Below the pieces are notes generated by a model that was given only the letters and a program-made list of their open reading frames with translations, made no database searches and had not been told where the DNA came from. From the NCBI RefSeq assembly GCF_024979315.1, contig NZ_JANLCK010000003.1:434001-498000 (forward strand): a stretch of 64,000 nt of DNA, given 5' to 3'. Each line of letters starts with the position of its first letter. Positions within the stretch are counted from its first letter, which is position 1. The DNA is from Herbiconiux oxytropis (GTDB lineage Bacteria > Actinomycetota > Actinomycetes > Actinomycetales > Microbacteriaceae). This document shows, piece by piece, positions 8,448 through 16,439 of the stretch. The position numbers and the translations under genes were made by a program.

Positions 8448-9658
8448 ACTGCCGGGAGAACGGCTCTGGCCTCGTCGACGAGGCCCAGCAGCACCTTGCC
8501 GTAGACCTCGTAGCCCATCGAGGGCAGGGAGTGCGCGTGCCGGGCGGCGGTGGCCTGGTCGCGCCAGAAGCGCTGGATGGCGTTGACGTCGGCGAAGGCT
8601 CCGGAGCCGTGCGCGCTCAGCAGGGTGTCGATCTCCTGAGTGACCGACTCGACGGCCCAGCCCACACCCGCGCGCACGTGGATGCGCTCGGCGTAGGGAC
8701 GGTAGACGCCCGCCTCGGCCTCGGTCTGCAGCTGGTCGGCCAGGCTGCCGAGGAAGAGCTCGGCGGTCTCGAGCAGCAGGGCGGCGCGAGCGATGGCGAG
8801 CTGGAACGAGACGGAGTCGGCCTGGCGGTCGTAGCTCGTGTAGGCGATCGACTTCGTCGACGCCTTCGCGATCACGAGGTCGAGCACCGTGCGGCCCATG
8901 CCGAGGTGCGGCCCCACGAGCTTCAGCACGAGCGAGGGCACGAACGGCGTGCGGTACGACAGCTCGGGGTTCACGCCCCGACCCGGGTACTCGCCCTCGA
9001 GCGCGGGGGAGAGGGGGAGGATGCGGTAGTCCGGCACGAACACGTCGTCGGCCACCTGGGTGTCGCTCCCGGTCGACTTCATGCCCGCCACGAACCAGGT
9101 CTCCTCGCTCGAGAGGTCGGCGGCGGGGATGAGGGCGAGGCCGCCGTCGATCACGTTCCCCTGCTCGTCCTCGAGCGGCACTCCGAGCAGCGACCAGGAG
9201 GCGTGCTGCGATCCGGTGCCGTAGTTCCACTTGCCCGTCACGCGGTAGCCGCCCTCGACCTTGACGGCCTTGGAGGTGGTGGCGAGCACGATCGAGACGA
9301 GCGTGTCGGGGCTCTCGCCCCAGACCTCCTCCTGCGCGCGGAGGGGGAGCAGAGCGGTCACCCAGGCACCGGAATCGTAGATGCCGAACACCCACGCCGC
9401 CCCGCCGTCGCCCCGGCCGATCTCCCTGGCCACGGCGATGCCGGCGCGGGAGCTGCCCGCGAAGCCGCCGAACCGGGTGGGCACCGAGGTGCGGAAGGCT
9501 CCGCTGTCGATGAGGGCCCGCAGCGAGGGCTCCGGGATGCGCCGGTCGACCTCGCCCTCCGCACCGTTCGCCAGCAGCGTCGGCACGGTGGCGGCGACGC
9601 GCTGGACGAGGGCGGAGATCTCGGGTTCGAGGGAGCGGCCGGTCATCGGGAACCTCAT
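8444..9658 (-). CDS. Acyl-CoA-dehydrogenase-fold flavin monooxygenase, oxygenase component
   Basis: A 404-residue protein with the acyl-CoA dehydrogenase fold of group D flavin monooxygenases (HsaA/HpaB-C2-like). An N-terminal helical domain is followed by a middle beta domain containing GGYRVTGKWNYGTGS. The C-terminal helical bundle ends with RDQATAARHAHSLPSMGYEV. Its histidine in the late helix is typical of oxygenases rather than true dehydrogenases, which carry a catalytic glutamate. These proteins use reduced flavin from a partner reductase, which is encoded directly upstream (9695-10267). It is clearly paralogous to the protein at 12791-13993. An alternative start at 9646 (MTGRSL) is possible. 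Confidence 0.82.
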   Translation of the reverse strand: MRFPMTGRSLEPEISALVQRVAATVPTLLANGAEGEVDRRIPEPSLRALIDSGAFRTSVPTRFGGFAGSSRAGIAVAREIGRGDGGAAWVFGIYDSGAWVTALLPLRAQEEVWGESPDTLVSIVLATTSKAVKVEGGYRVTGKWNYGTGSQHASWSLLGVPLEDEQGNVIDGGLALIPAADLSSEETWFVAGMKSTGSDTQVADDVFVPDYRILPLSPALEGEYPGRGVNPELSYRTPFVPSLVLKLVGPHLGMGRTVLDLVIAKASTKSIAYTSYDRQADSVSFQLAIARAALLLETAELFLGSLADQLQTEAEAGVYRPYAERIHVRAGVGWAVESVTQEIDTLLSAHGSGAFADVNAIQRFWRDQATAARHAHSLPSMGYEVYGKVLLGLVDEARAVLPAV

Positions 9659-9694
9659 TCTCTGGGCGGGTGGGATCGTGGGGACGGGTGGCTC

Positions 9695-10267
9695 TCAGTC
9701 GATCGTGGACCCTTCACCCAGCCGGTGCCAGGTGCGCGCGTGATAGACGAGGGGTGCGGTGTCGGGTGCGACCTCGGGGAGGTGGGCCTCGACGACGTGC
9801 ACGATGCAGATGGTGGAGTTGCCCGCCTCGAGCCGGAACACGATCTCGCCCCTGAGCCAGGAGTAGACCTCGGTGAAGACGGGCTCACCGGTGGGGAGCC
9901 GCCGCCAGGCGTCGCGGTCGGCGAAGCGGTCGATGCCGCTCGTGGCGCCGAGCTTGGCGATCCCGAGGTGGTCGGCCCCGAGCATGTGCACCACGACCGT
10001 GTCCGAGCGCTCCAGGGCGGGCGCCGACGACGACAGCGCCGAGACGGAGAACACGAGCATCGGCGGCTCGGTGCTCACCGAGGCGAGTGAGCTCACCGTC
10101 ATCGCGACGGGCTCGTCTCCTGTCGGATCCGCGGTCACGACGGCGACCCCGGCGGGGTGCAGCCGGAACGCGCTCTTGAACGTCTCGGCGTCGACCGACC
10201 CCGTCCGCTCCTCGTCGGAGAGTCGGATCGGGTGGTGGCGCAGGGCCTCGGCGGTGCTGCTCGTCAT
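9695..10267 (-). CDS. Flavin reductase domain protein (monooxygenase reductase component)
   Basis: A 190-residue member of the flavin reductase (HpaC/FMN-binding split barrel) family. After a 30-residue leader come FRLHPAGVAVVTADP, the TVSSLASVSTEPPMLVFSV flavin-binding strand-loop and a WLRGEIVFRLEAGNS segment, in the family order. It would reduce FMN or FAD with NAD(P)H and pass it to an oxygenase in the cytoplasm. It lies 36 bases upstream of one oxygenase on the same strand. The second oxygenase (12791) has no reductase of its own, so this protein may serve both. Confidence 0.88.
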   Translation of the reverse strand: MTSSTAEALRHHPIRLSDEERTGSVDAETFKSAFRLHPAGVAVVTADPTGDEPVAMTVSSLASVSTEPPMLVFSVSALSSSAPALERSDTVVVHMLGADHLGIAKLGATSGIDRFADRDAWRRLPTGEPVFTEVYSWLRGEIVFRLEAGNSTICIVHVVEAHLPEVAPDTAPLVYHARTWHRLGEGSTID

Positions 10268-10288
10268 GGTGTTCGTCCTTCCGTGGGT

Positions 10289-11695
10289 TCAGCGTTCGGT
10301 GGGGGTGAACCACCCCTGGGCCTCGAGGTCCTTCCAGAGCCGCTCGACGACGGCGGCGCCGCGGCGCATCACGTCGCCCTCGTCGGCGATCACGAGCCGC
10401 CCCTCGTGCACCTGCAGCACACCCTCCACCATGACCGTCCGCACCATGGTTCCGTTGGCGTAGAGGAGGTTGTTGAGCGGCTCGGGCCCGGCGGTGCCGG
10501 CTCCCACGAGCAGGCCCGACACGTCGATGGAGGTGAGGTCGGCGAGGGCGCCGGCCTCGATCCGCCCGAGATCGGGGCGCTGGAGGCCGTCGGCGGGGTT
10601 CACGGTGACGGAGTCGACCATGTCCCAGACCGTAGGCCGCTTCACGGGCACGGGGCTCGAGTCGTGGATGATGTCGTAGCGCAGCCGCCCGTAGAGCACC
10701 GCGAGCTTCGCGTTCTCCACCATGTCGTTGGAGTGGGTGTCGAGCCCCACGGCCACGTTGATCCCCGCGCCGAGGGCCTCGATGTAGGGCTGGCGGCCCT
10801 CGCCGGAGCCCGCCCCCGCCCCCGAGGGGCAGTGCACGAAGGTGAAGTTCGGCTGCGCCGCGAGGTAAGGAGCGTCGGTCTCGGGCTCCCACCCACCGAG
10901 GTGCGCCCCGAGCAGCGGCACGTCGTACCAGCCGTGGTCGCCCACCCACTCGACCGGCCCCTTGCCCCAGAGCCGCTTCATGCGCTCGGCGTCGGAGGGC
11001 AGGGTGGCGAGGTGGGTGTGGATGCCCGTGCCCAGCTCCTTCGCGGCGGCGAGGATCGCGTCGAGCGTCTCGGGCGTCGCCGTCTCGGGCCCGTGCGGGG
11101 CGATCATGGGCCGGATGCGGTCGCCCTCGGCGCCCTGCACCGTGCGGGCCCAGGCGAGGTACTCCTCGATCTGCGCGATCGTGCCGGCCGAGGATCCGGT
11201 GACCGCGTCGTCGTCCCCGAACCAGATCGGGAGCATCGAGGAGAACGACGGCAGCATGGTCGACGGATAACCGCGCACGCCCCAGTTCGACGCCACGCGC
11301 ACGTACGACTTCGCATGTCCCAGGGTGAGCGACTGCTCCACCTGCGTGGTGCAGCCCGCGCGCAGGATCTCGGCGAGGTTGTACTGCGTGAGCGCGTCGA
11401 TGTCGTCGTCCGAAAGGCTCTCGAGCATCACGGCGGGAGGACCGTACGAGCGGCCGCCCTCGATCAGGCCCCTGGTGGCGGAGCCGAGGGCCGTGTGGGT
11501 GTGTGCCGAGATCAGGCCGGGCAGGAGCAGCTGCCCCGTGAGGTCGATCCGGTTCTGCTCGCCCGGGAGCCGACCGGGCACGATCTCAGCGATCCGCCCC
11601 TCTTCCACCACCACGGAGTGGTCGGCGACGAGCTCGGCCCGCCCGCCCTGGTGCACGAGCGTCCAGGACGGCTCGAGGATCGTGGTGCGCGTCAT
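10289..11695 (-). CDS. Amidohydrolase superfamily metal-dependent hydrolase
   Basis: A 468-residue TIM-barrel hydrolase of the ATZ/TRZ-like subgroup. The metal-binding HxH lies in GLISAHTHT, with further ligands in GIHTHL, GAHLG and the late aspartate in GLDTHSND. An N-terminal beta-sandwich precedes the barrel and its strands resume at the C-terminus. Members deaminate or hydrolyse C-N bonds in heterocycles. The ATG at 11695 is preferred because upstream in-frame sequence runs into the neighbouring gene. It sits between the lactonase-like hydrolase and the flavin reductase with short gaps, so it is one step of the same cytoplasmic pathway. The substrate is unknown. Confidence 0.87.
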   Translation of the reverse strand: MTRTTILEPSWTLVHQGGRAELVADHSVVVEEGRIAEIVPGRLPGEQNRIDLTGQLLLPGLISAHTHTALGSATRGLIEGGRSYGPPAVMLESLSDDDIDALTQYNLAEILRAGCTTQVEQSLTLGHAKSYVRVASNWGVRGYPSTMLPSFSSMLPIWFGDDDAVTGSSAGTIAQIEEYLAWARTVQGAEGDRIRPMIAPHGPETATPETLDAILAAAKELGTGIHTHLATLPSDAERMKRLWGKGPVEWVGDHGWYDVPLLGAHLGGWEPETDAPYLAAQPNFTFVHCPSGAGAGSGEGRQPYIEALGAGINVAVGLDTHSNDMVENAKLAVLYGRLRYDIIHDSSPVPVKRPTVWDMVDSVTVNPADGLQRPDLGRIEAGALADLTSIDVSGLLVGAGTAGPEPLNNLLYANGTMVRTVMVEGVLQVHEGRLVIADEGDVMRRGAAVVERLWKDLEAQGWFTPTER

Positions 11696-11712
11696 GATGT
11701 CTCCTGGTGGGG

Positions 11713-12600
11713 TCAGCGGAACAGCTGGGGGGCGGAGTGGGGCTTGCGGGAGTGGTCGTCGGCGCGGAGGTTGACCTCGGTGACCGAGTTGCCGGTCTCG
11801 GAGAGCCAGGAGGTGTGCCGCGCGGCGATCTCGGGGTCGTGCCCCGGGATGATGCGGTCGGTCTCGCGCTTGAGTTCCTTCTGCAGGGTGCGGTAGACCT
11901 CGATCAGGTTGAAGGAGTTGCCTTGGCCGTAGCCGGGGGCCCACATCTTCTCGACGTTGGAGTACCAGTAGACGGTGTCGCCTGCGGCCACGTAGGGGCC
12001 GTTGCCGGTCTCGATGTGGAACCACTGCGAGCCGAAGGTGTGCGAGTCCTTCGCCAGTCGCGCGGTGATGCCGGGGAGCAGCTCCTCGTCGCCCTTCACG
12101 AAGACCACGCGCCCGTCGACGATGCCCTGGGCGGCGCGCGCCAGGTCGGTGGGGTCGAAGGAGGAGAACACCCACGACTGCTCGGCTTCCGGCTCCTGCA
12201 GAGTCGAGGCAACGGCCTCGGACCAGCCGGTGAACTCGTCGAGCTGCACGTAGAGCTTGGCGTTCGGGAAGGCCTCGAAGTTGCCCATGTGGTCGAAGTG
12301 CATGTGGCTGACCAGGATGACGTCGACGTCTTCGGGGGTGTAGCCGACCGAGGCGAGCACGTCGCGCGGGTTCTGCCAGTTGGAGAAGGCGTAGCGGTCG
12401 AGCCAGTAGTCGTCGCGGAAGCCGCAGTCCACGAGGGCGACGTGCTGCTTGCCGCCGACCTCGCCGCCCACGACGAGCGTGTAGAGCATCGGGATGCGGA
12501 TGATGCCCGCGTTGCTGAAGATGCCGGAGCCGCCGAAGAAGTCGTGCGGCATGTCGGCGTGGCAGAACTCCAGGGACCAGATCGAGTAGTCGGTGGGCAC
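11713..12600 (-). CDS. Metallo-beta-lactamase-fold hydrolase, AHL-lactonase-like
   Basis: A 295-residue MBL-fold protein with the zinc motif HMHFDH at residues 99-104. Further ligand candidates are a histidine in DSHTFGSQ, an aspartate in AAGDTVYW and a histidine in IPGHDPEI. The length and arrangement resemble N-acyl-homoserine lactonase (AiiA)-type enzymes, but lactone or ester ring-opening of a catabolic intermediate fits this context better. The GTG start has an AAGGAG ribosome-binding site 4 bases upstream. It is the first gene of the (-) operon running to about 6816 and faces the divergent regulatory region at 12601-12790. Confidence 0.88.
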   Translation of the reverse strand: MPTDYSIWSLEFCHADMPHDFFGGSGIFSNAGIIRIPMLYTLVVGGEVGGKQHVALVDCGFRDDYWLDRYAFSNWQNPRDVLASVGYTPEDVDVILVSHMHFDHMGNFEAFPNAKLYVQLDEFTGWSEAVASTLQEPEAEQSWVFSSFDPTDLARAAQGIVDGRVVFVKGDEELLPGITARLAKDSHTFGSQWFHIETGNGPYVAAGDTVYWYSNVEKMWAPGYGQGNSFNLIEVYRTLQKELKRETDRIIPGHDPEIAARHTSWLSETGNSVTEVNLRADDHSRKPHSAPQLFR

Positions 12601-12790
12601 GGGTCTCCTTCGACGAGTGGCTTAAGTCGCAATTACTTTGATTGTCGAGAAAGTTAGCACCGATGAACCCACCATCGTGTTTCCGCTGTGTAAAAACATC
12701 CGGAAGTTCAGTGTCGCTTGACAAATGGTGTGGTGAATTGGAATCGTCGGGTGGACATCCCATCGCAGACGATGAACACGAGGAGACCCC
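12601..12790. promoter_or_regulatory. Divergent promoter/operator region
   Basis: A 190-base AT-richer gap between divergent catabolic operons. A consensus -35 TTGACA lies at 12718-12723 for the (+) gene, with only weak -10 candidates (TGGAAT or GAATCG near 12739-12746). An ACTTT-N10-AAAGT inverted repeat occupies 12635-12654. The octamer CTTGACAA at 12717 on (+) matches CTCGACAA on (-) at 12649-12642 in mirror orientation. The region is a plausible control point for the XRE-cupin regulator encoded nearby. Confidence 0.55.
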
Positions 12791-13993
12791 ATGCCAGTGG
12801 CAGCCATCCGGCCCGAGATCGAGGCGATCGTCGAGAAGATCGACGCCCTGCGACCGCAGCTCATCGCGGCCGGTCGCGAGGGTGACCAGAACCGCCGCTT
12901 CCCAGCCGAGGTGTTCGAGGCCGTGGCGGCCACGGGTGCGTTCGGCATCTCGGCGCCCACGAAGTTCGGTGGCCTGGCCGCGAACACCCGCGAGGCGCAC
13001 GCGGTGGCGCGGGCGATCGGCCGTGGCGACGGCAGCCTGGCCTGGATCGACGGGATCCTCGATTCCGGCGCCTGGGTGCTGAGCCTCATGGACGAGCGGG
13101 CGCAGGAGGACGTGTGGGGATCGGAGGGCGGACTCGACTCGCTGATCTCGATCGTGCTCGCCACGTCGTCGGATGCCACGCCCGTCGAGGGCGGCTACCG
13201 GGTGACCGGCAAGTGGGGCTATGGCACGGGGAGCATGCAGGCGACCTGGTCGCTGCTGGGCATCCCATTGAAGAACGAGCAGGGCGAGGTCGTCGACGCG
13301 GGCCTGGCGCTCATCCCGACCGCTGATCTGTCGTATGAGGACAACTGGTTCGTGGCAGGAATGAAGTCGACCTCGAGCGTGATGCAGATCGCCGAGGACG
13401 TGTTCGTGCCCGCGCACCGGGTGTTGCCGCTGACCGCGGCGGTCGAGGGCACCTACCTGGGCGAGAACCCGGAGGCGTCGTACGAGACGATCTTCGTGCC
13501 GTCGTTGTTCATGAAGCTCGTGGGCCCCCACCTCGGCATGGGCCGGGCGGCACTGGACTTCGTGATCGCGAAGGCGGAGTCGAAGTCGATCGCCTACACC
13601 GGCTACGAGAAGCAGGCCGACTCGGCGATCTTCCAGTCGGCGGTCGCGAAGGCGGCCGTGCAGCTGGCCGCGGCGGAGGCGGTGGCCGAGAAGGTCGCCG
13701 ATCAGATCTACTCCGCGACCGAGGCCGGCTACTACGCCCCCTACGCCGAGCGGATCGAGATGCGCGCGAAGGCCGGGTGGGTGGTCGAGACGATCACGAC
13801 GCTCATCAACGACCTCATCACCGCGCACGGGTCTGCCGGGTTCGCGGAGTCGTCGGTGCTGCAGCGCATCTGGCGCGACCAGGCCACCGCGGCCAGGCAC
13901 GGCCACACCCTGTCGGCCAGCGGCTACGAGGCCTTCGGCAAGATCCTCTTCGGCCGCGAGGACGACGCCCGCTTCGTGCTCCCGATCGTCTAG
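12791..13993 (+). CDS. Acyl-CoA-dehydrogenase-fold flavin monooxygenase, oxygenase component (paralogue)
   Basis: A 400-residue paralogue of the protein at 8444-9658. They share the GGYRVTGKW-GYGTGS strand, the LVGPHLGMGR helix and the C-terminal RDQATAARHGHTLSASGYEA segment, with similarity along the full length. Like its relative it should hydroxylate a substrate using reduced flavin from the reductase at 9695-10267. It is transcribed away from that cluster, under the TTGACA promoter region just upstream, with a GAGGAGA ribosome-binding site. It is followed by a RidA-like gene. Two oxygenases served by one reductase suggest two successive hydroxylations or two related substrates, which is inference. 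Confidence 0.82.
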   Translation: MPVAAIRPEIEAIVEKIDALRPQLIAAGREGDQNRRFPAEVFEAVAATGAFGISAPTKFGGLAANTREAHAVARAIGRGDGSLAWIDGILDSGAWVLSLMDERAQEDVWGSEGGLDSLISIVLATSSDATPVEGGYRVTGKWGYGTGSMQATWSLLGIPLKNEQGEVVDAGLALIPTADLSYEDNWFVAGMKSTSSVMQIAEDVFVPAHRVLPLTAAVEGTYLGENPEASYETIFVPSLFMKLVGPHLGMGRAALDFVIAKAESKSIAYTGYEKQADSAIFQSAVAKAAVQLAAAEAVAEKVADQIYSATEAGYYAPYAERIEMRAKAGWVVETITTLINDLITAHGSAGFAESSVLQRIWRDQATAARHGHTLSASGYEAFGKILFGREDDARFVLPIV

Positions 13994-14052
13994 AGCGACG
14001 AGCCGACACCCGTCCTATCGTGGTGACCACGACCGAATGAAATGAGAGCACT

Positions 14053-14439
14053 GTGACCAACGACCGCATCAGCCGCATCCCCGCCCCCGTCGTCCCCGGG
14101 ATCTCCGACAGCACCCGCGTGACCGCCGGCGACCTCGTGTTCATCTCCGGCCAGGTCGGCTTCGAGGCCGACGGCTCGGTCCCGACCGACTTCGCCCGTG
14201 CCATCGAGCTCACCTACGGCGAGGTCGAGCGCGCCCTCCGCGCAGCCGGCGCGACCTGGGAGGACGTGGTGCGGGTCAACGTCTACATCACCGAGCTCGA
14301 CCAGGAGAAGCTGAAGGTCTGGCGCGAGACCCGCAACGCCCTCGTGAAGGTGCCCGAGCCCTCGGCCAGCACCGTCATCGGCGTGCACTCCCTCTACAAC
14401 GGCGCCACCATCGAGGTCGACGCCATCGCCGCCGTCTGA
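14053..14439 (+). CDS. RidA/YjgF-family protein lacking the usual catalytic arginine
   Basis: A 128-residue Rid-family protein. The conserved FISGQVG segment, the alternating helix with VERALRAAGATWEDVVRVNV and the C-terminal GATIEVDAIAAV strand are all present. Archetypal RidA enzymes, which deaminate enamine/imine intermediates, carry an arginine in the ARSCVEV-like strand. Here the aligned segment is SASTVIGV, so that residue appears to be replaced. It may therefore have another hydrolytic or binding role. The start is GTG at 14053. It follows the oxygenase by 59 bases on the same strand, pointing to co-expression. Confidence 0.85.
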   Translation: MTNDRISRIPAPVVPGISDSTRVTAGDLVFISGQVGFEADGSVPTDFARAIELTYGEVERALRAAGATWEDVVRVNVYITELDQEKLKVWRETRNALVKVPEPSASTVIGVHSLYNGATIEVDAIAAV

Positions 14440-14484
14440 GCACATGCCGGGGCGGACCGCCGCCCCGGACACCGGCCGAACAGC

Positions 14485-14520
14485 AAGGAGCCCGGGTCGC
14501 ACGCGCGACCCGGGCTCCTT
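14485..14520. terminator. Strong bidirectional terminator hairpin
   Basis: Perfect 16-base inverted repeat with an ACGC loop. The left arm begins AAGGAGCCCGGG and the right arm ends CCCGGGCTCCTT. The A and T ends make it work in both directions. It sits between the convergent RidA-like gene and the BMP lipoprotein gene. Confidence 0.88.
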
Positions 14521-14532
14521 CTCGTGTGACCG

Positions 14533-15621
14533 CTACGGGGCGGAGGGCGTCTCGATCGTGATGGTGCCGTCGATGATGCCCGCCTCGATGTCGTCGAGCT
14601 CACCCTGCAGCGCGGGGTCGACGAGCGACTCGAAGTCGTGGAACGGGCTCATCAGCACGCCGCCGTTCTCGAGCGTGCCCACGTAGGACTCGTTCGAGAA
14701 GTCGCCGGTGGCCGAGGCCTGGATGACCTCGGAGATCGACTTCGGCATGTCGCGCGCGATCGAGGTGAACCAGATGTCGGAGTACTCCGGGTCGCTGAGG
14801 AACATGTCGGTGTCGACTCCCACGAGCGCGACCGGGGAGGCCGACTCGCGGATGGCCTGGGCGGCACCCTGGTAGATCGGGCCGCCGACCGGCACGATCA
14901 CGTCGACGCCCTGCTCGAGGATGCCCTGCGAGAGCACCTTCGCGGCGTTGATGTCGCTGAAGTTGCCGGTGAACTGACCGGTCTGCGCATCCGCGTCCCA
15001 GCCGATGACCTGCACGTCGGTGCCCTTCTGCTCGTTGTGGTACTCCACGCCGCGCGCGAAGCCGTCCATGTAGAGCGTCACGGGCGGGATCTGCGCTCCG
15101 CCGTAGGTGCCGACCTTGCCGGACTTGGAGTAGCTCGCTGAGGCGTAGCCCACCAGGAAGCCGGCCTGCGAGGTGTCCCACACCACGCCCTTGACGTTGT
15201 CGGCCTCGATCGTGTTGTCGTCGATCATGATGAAGTGCACGTCGGGGTTGGCGAGCGCGGCCTCCTCGGTGGCGGCGGCGAGCAGGTAGCCCATCGTCAC
15301 GATCGTGGTGCAGCCCTGGTCGACGAGGCTCGCGATGTTCGGGGCGTAGTCGCTCTCCGACTGCGACTGGACGTCGATGTGCTCGGTGCCGAGCGCCTCG
15401 GCGGCGAGGGTCGTGCCCTCGAGACCGAGCTGGTTGAACGACTGGTCGTCGAAGCCGCCCTCGTCGGAGACGATGCAGGGCAGCACGTCGCCCGCGGCGG
15501 CGGTGCTGCCGGCGTCGCCGGAGGGGGCGTCGCTCGGGGCGCTCGCGCAGCCGGTGAAGACGAGCGCGCCGGCGAGGGCGAGGGCGCCCGTGGCGAGCAG
15601 GCGGGGGAGGGTTCGGGACAT
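14533..15621 (-). CDS. BMP-family ABC substrate-binding lipoprotein
   Basis: A 362-residue lipoprotein. A hydrophobic signal peptide ends at the lipobox FTGC (cysteine near residue 25), followed by a Ser/Ala/Gly-rich linker. The BMP (Med/TmpC, PnrA-like) fold follows, with GGFDDQSFNQ and VDQGCTTIVTMGYLLA in the family positions. Relatives bind purine nucleosides or similar compounds for ABC importers, and this one would sit on the outer face of the membrane. The ATG at 15621 has an AAGGAG ribosome-binding site. It is the last gene of its (-) cluster. No matching BmpC/D permeases or ATPase lie in this window, so its partner must be elsewhere. Confidence 0.9.
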   Translation of the reverse strand: MSRTLPRLLATGALALAGALVFTGCASAPSDAPSGDAGSTAAAGDVLPCIVSDEGGFDDQSFNQLGLEGTTLAAEALGTEHIDVQSQSESDYAPNIASLVDQGCTTIVTMGYLLAAATEEAALANPDVHFIMIDDNTIEADNVKGVVWDTSQAGFLVGYASASYSKSGKVGTYGGAQIPPVTLYMDGFARGVEYHNEQKGTDVQVIGWDADAQTGQFTGNFSDINAAKVLSQGILEQGVDVIVPVGGPIYQGAAQAIRESASPVALVGVDTDMFLSDPEYSDIWFTSIARDMPKSISEVIQASATGDFSNESYVGTLENGGVLMSPFHDFESLVDPALQGELDDIEAGIIDGTITIETPSAP

Positions 15622-15683
15622 CGGTGCTCCTTGTTCGGTCGGGTGGTGCGGGGATGCGGTGCGGATGGTGCGTCGGTGAAGTC

Positions 15684-16439
15684 TCATTTCGGGGTCTCAA
15701 CCCAGGCGTAGATCTCCCAGATGTACCCATCGGGGTCGACGAAGTAGGTCGAGCGTGCCCCCCACTCGAAGACGGCGGGTGGTCCGGAGGCCACGAGCCC
15801 GCGGGCCGTGAGGTCGGCGTGCATGGCGTCGACCTCCTCGCCCGTGGCGAGCTCGATCGCGAGCATCACGTGACCGCCGTTGCGGGTGAACGACGCGGAC
15901 TCCGCCGGGCCGAGGCGGGGCGCCGCGGCGTCCAGCACCGTGAGCAGCACGTTGCCGCCGTCGAAGTGCAGGCGCCCGTCGCTCGGCCGCGGCACGAAGC
16001 CGAGCCGCTCGAGGAAGTCGTAGCTGCGGGCCACGTCGCTCACCGTGAGCTCGATCTCGGCGATCCGGGGTCGGCCGGTGGCCGAGGAGGTGAGCACGGT
16101 CGCGAAGCCGTCGGGGTCGGTGACGACCCAGCGCACCGGATGCGCGGGGCTCGGCGACAGCCGCATGGCGCTCGACACGGCGGCGGCCCTCTCGAGCGCT
16201 TGCTGGTCGGCGAGCTCGACCGTCACGCGGAAGGGCAGGCCGGGCGCCGAGGGGTAGGCCTCGCCCACCGTCTCGGCGATGCTCGGGCGCATCCACATGG
16301 CGAGCCTGGGGCCGTCGCCGATCAGGAAGTCGGCGAACCGCACGTTGCGCATCCGCCGCTCGAGGCCGAGGCCCTCGCGGTAGAAGTCGTCGCTCGCCGT
16401 GACGTCGGTGTTGACGATGCAGATGTCGTCGAGTCTCAT
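15684..16439 (-). CDS. VOC-superfamily protein with two vicinal-oxygen-chelate modules
   Basis: A 251-residue protein made of two glyoxalase/dioxygenase-type modules. The first starts ICIVNTDVTASDDFYREGLG and the second starts AEIELTVSDVARSYDFLERL, with the C-terminal metal-site strand YFVDPDGYIWEIY. Such proteins are metal-dependent isomerases, dioxygenases or resistance proteins in the cytoplasm. The first module lacks obvious histidine/glutamate ligands, so only one active site may be functional. Its start overlaps the amidohydrolase stop (ATGA), so they are co-translated. The reaction cannot be assigned. Confidence 0.85.
   Translation of the reverse strand: MRLDDICIVNTDVTASDDFYREGLGLERRMRNVRFADFLIGDGPRLAMWMRPSIAETVGEAYPSAPGLPFRVTVELADQQALERAAAVSSAMRLSPSPAHPVRWVVTDPDGFATVLTSSATGRPRIAEIELTVSDVARSYDFLERLGFVPRPSDGRLHFDGGNVLLTVLDAAAPRLGPAESASFTRNGGHVMLAIELATGEEVDAMHADLTARGLVASGPPAVFEWGARSTYFVDPDGYIWEIYAWVETPK

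Noticed and set aside
10289-13906. Very long (-) open frame spanning three genes
   Set aside because: Fusion of read-through frames. The amidohydrolase part (10289-11695) is genuine, but the upstream part is antisense or out of frame to the MBL gene and the (+) oxygenase.
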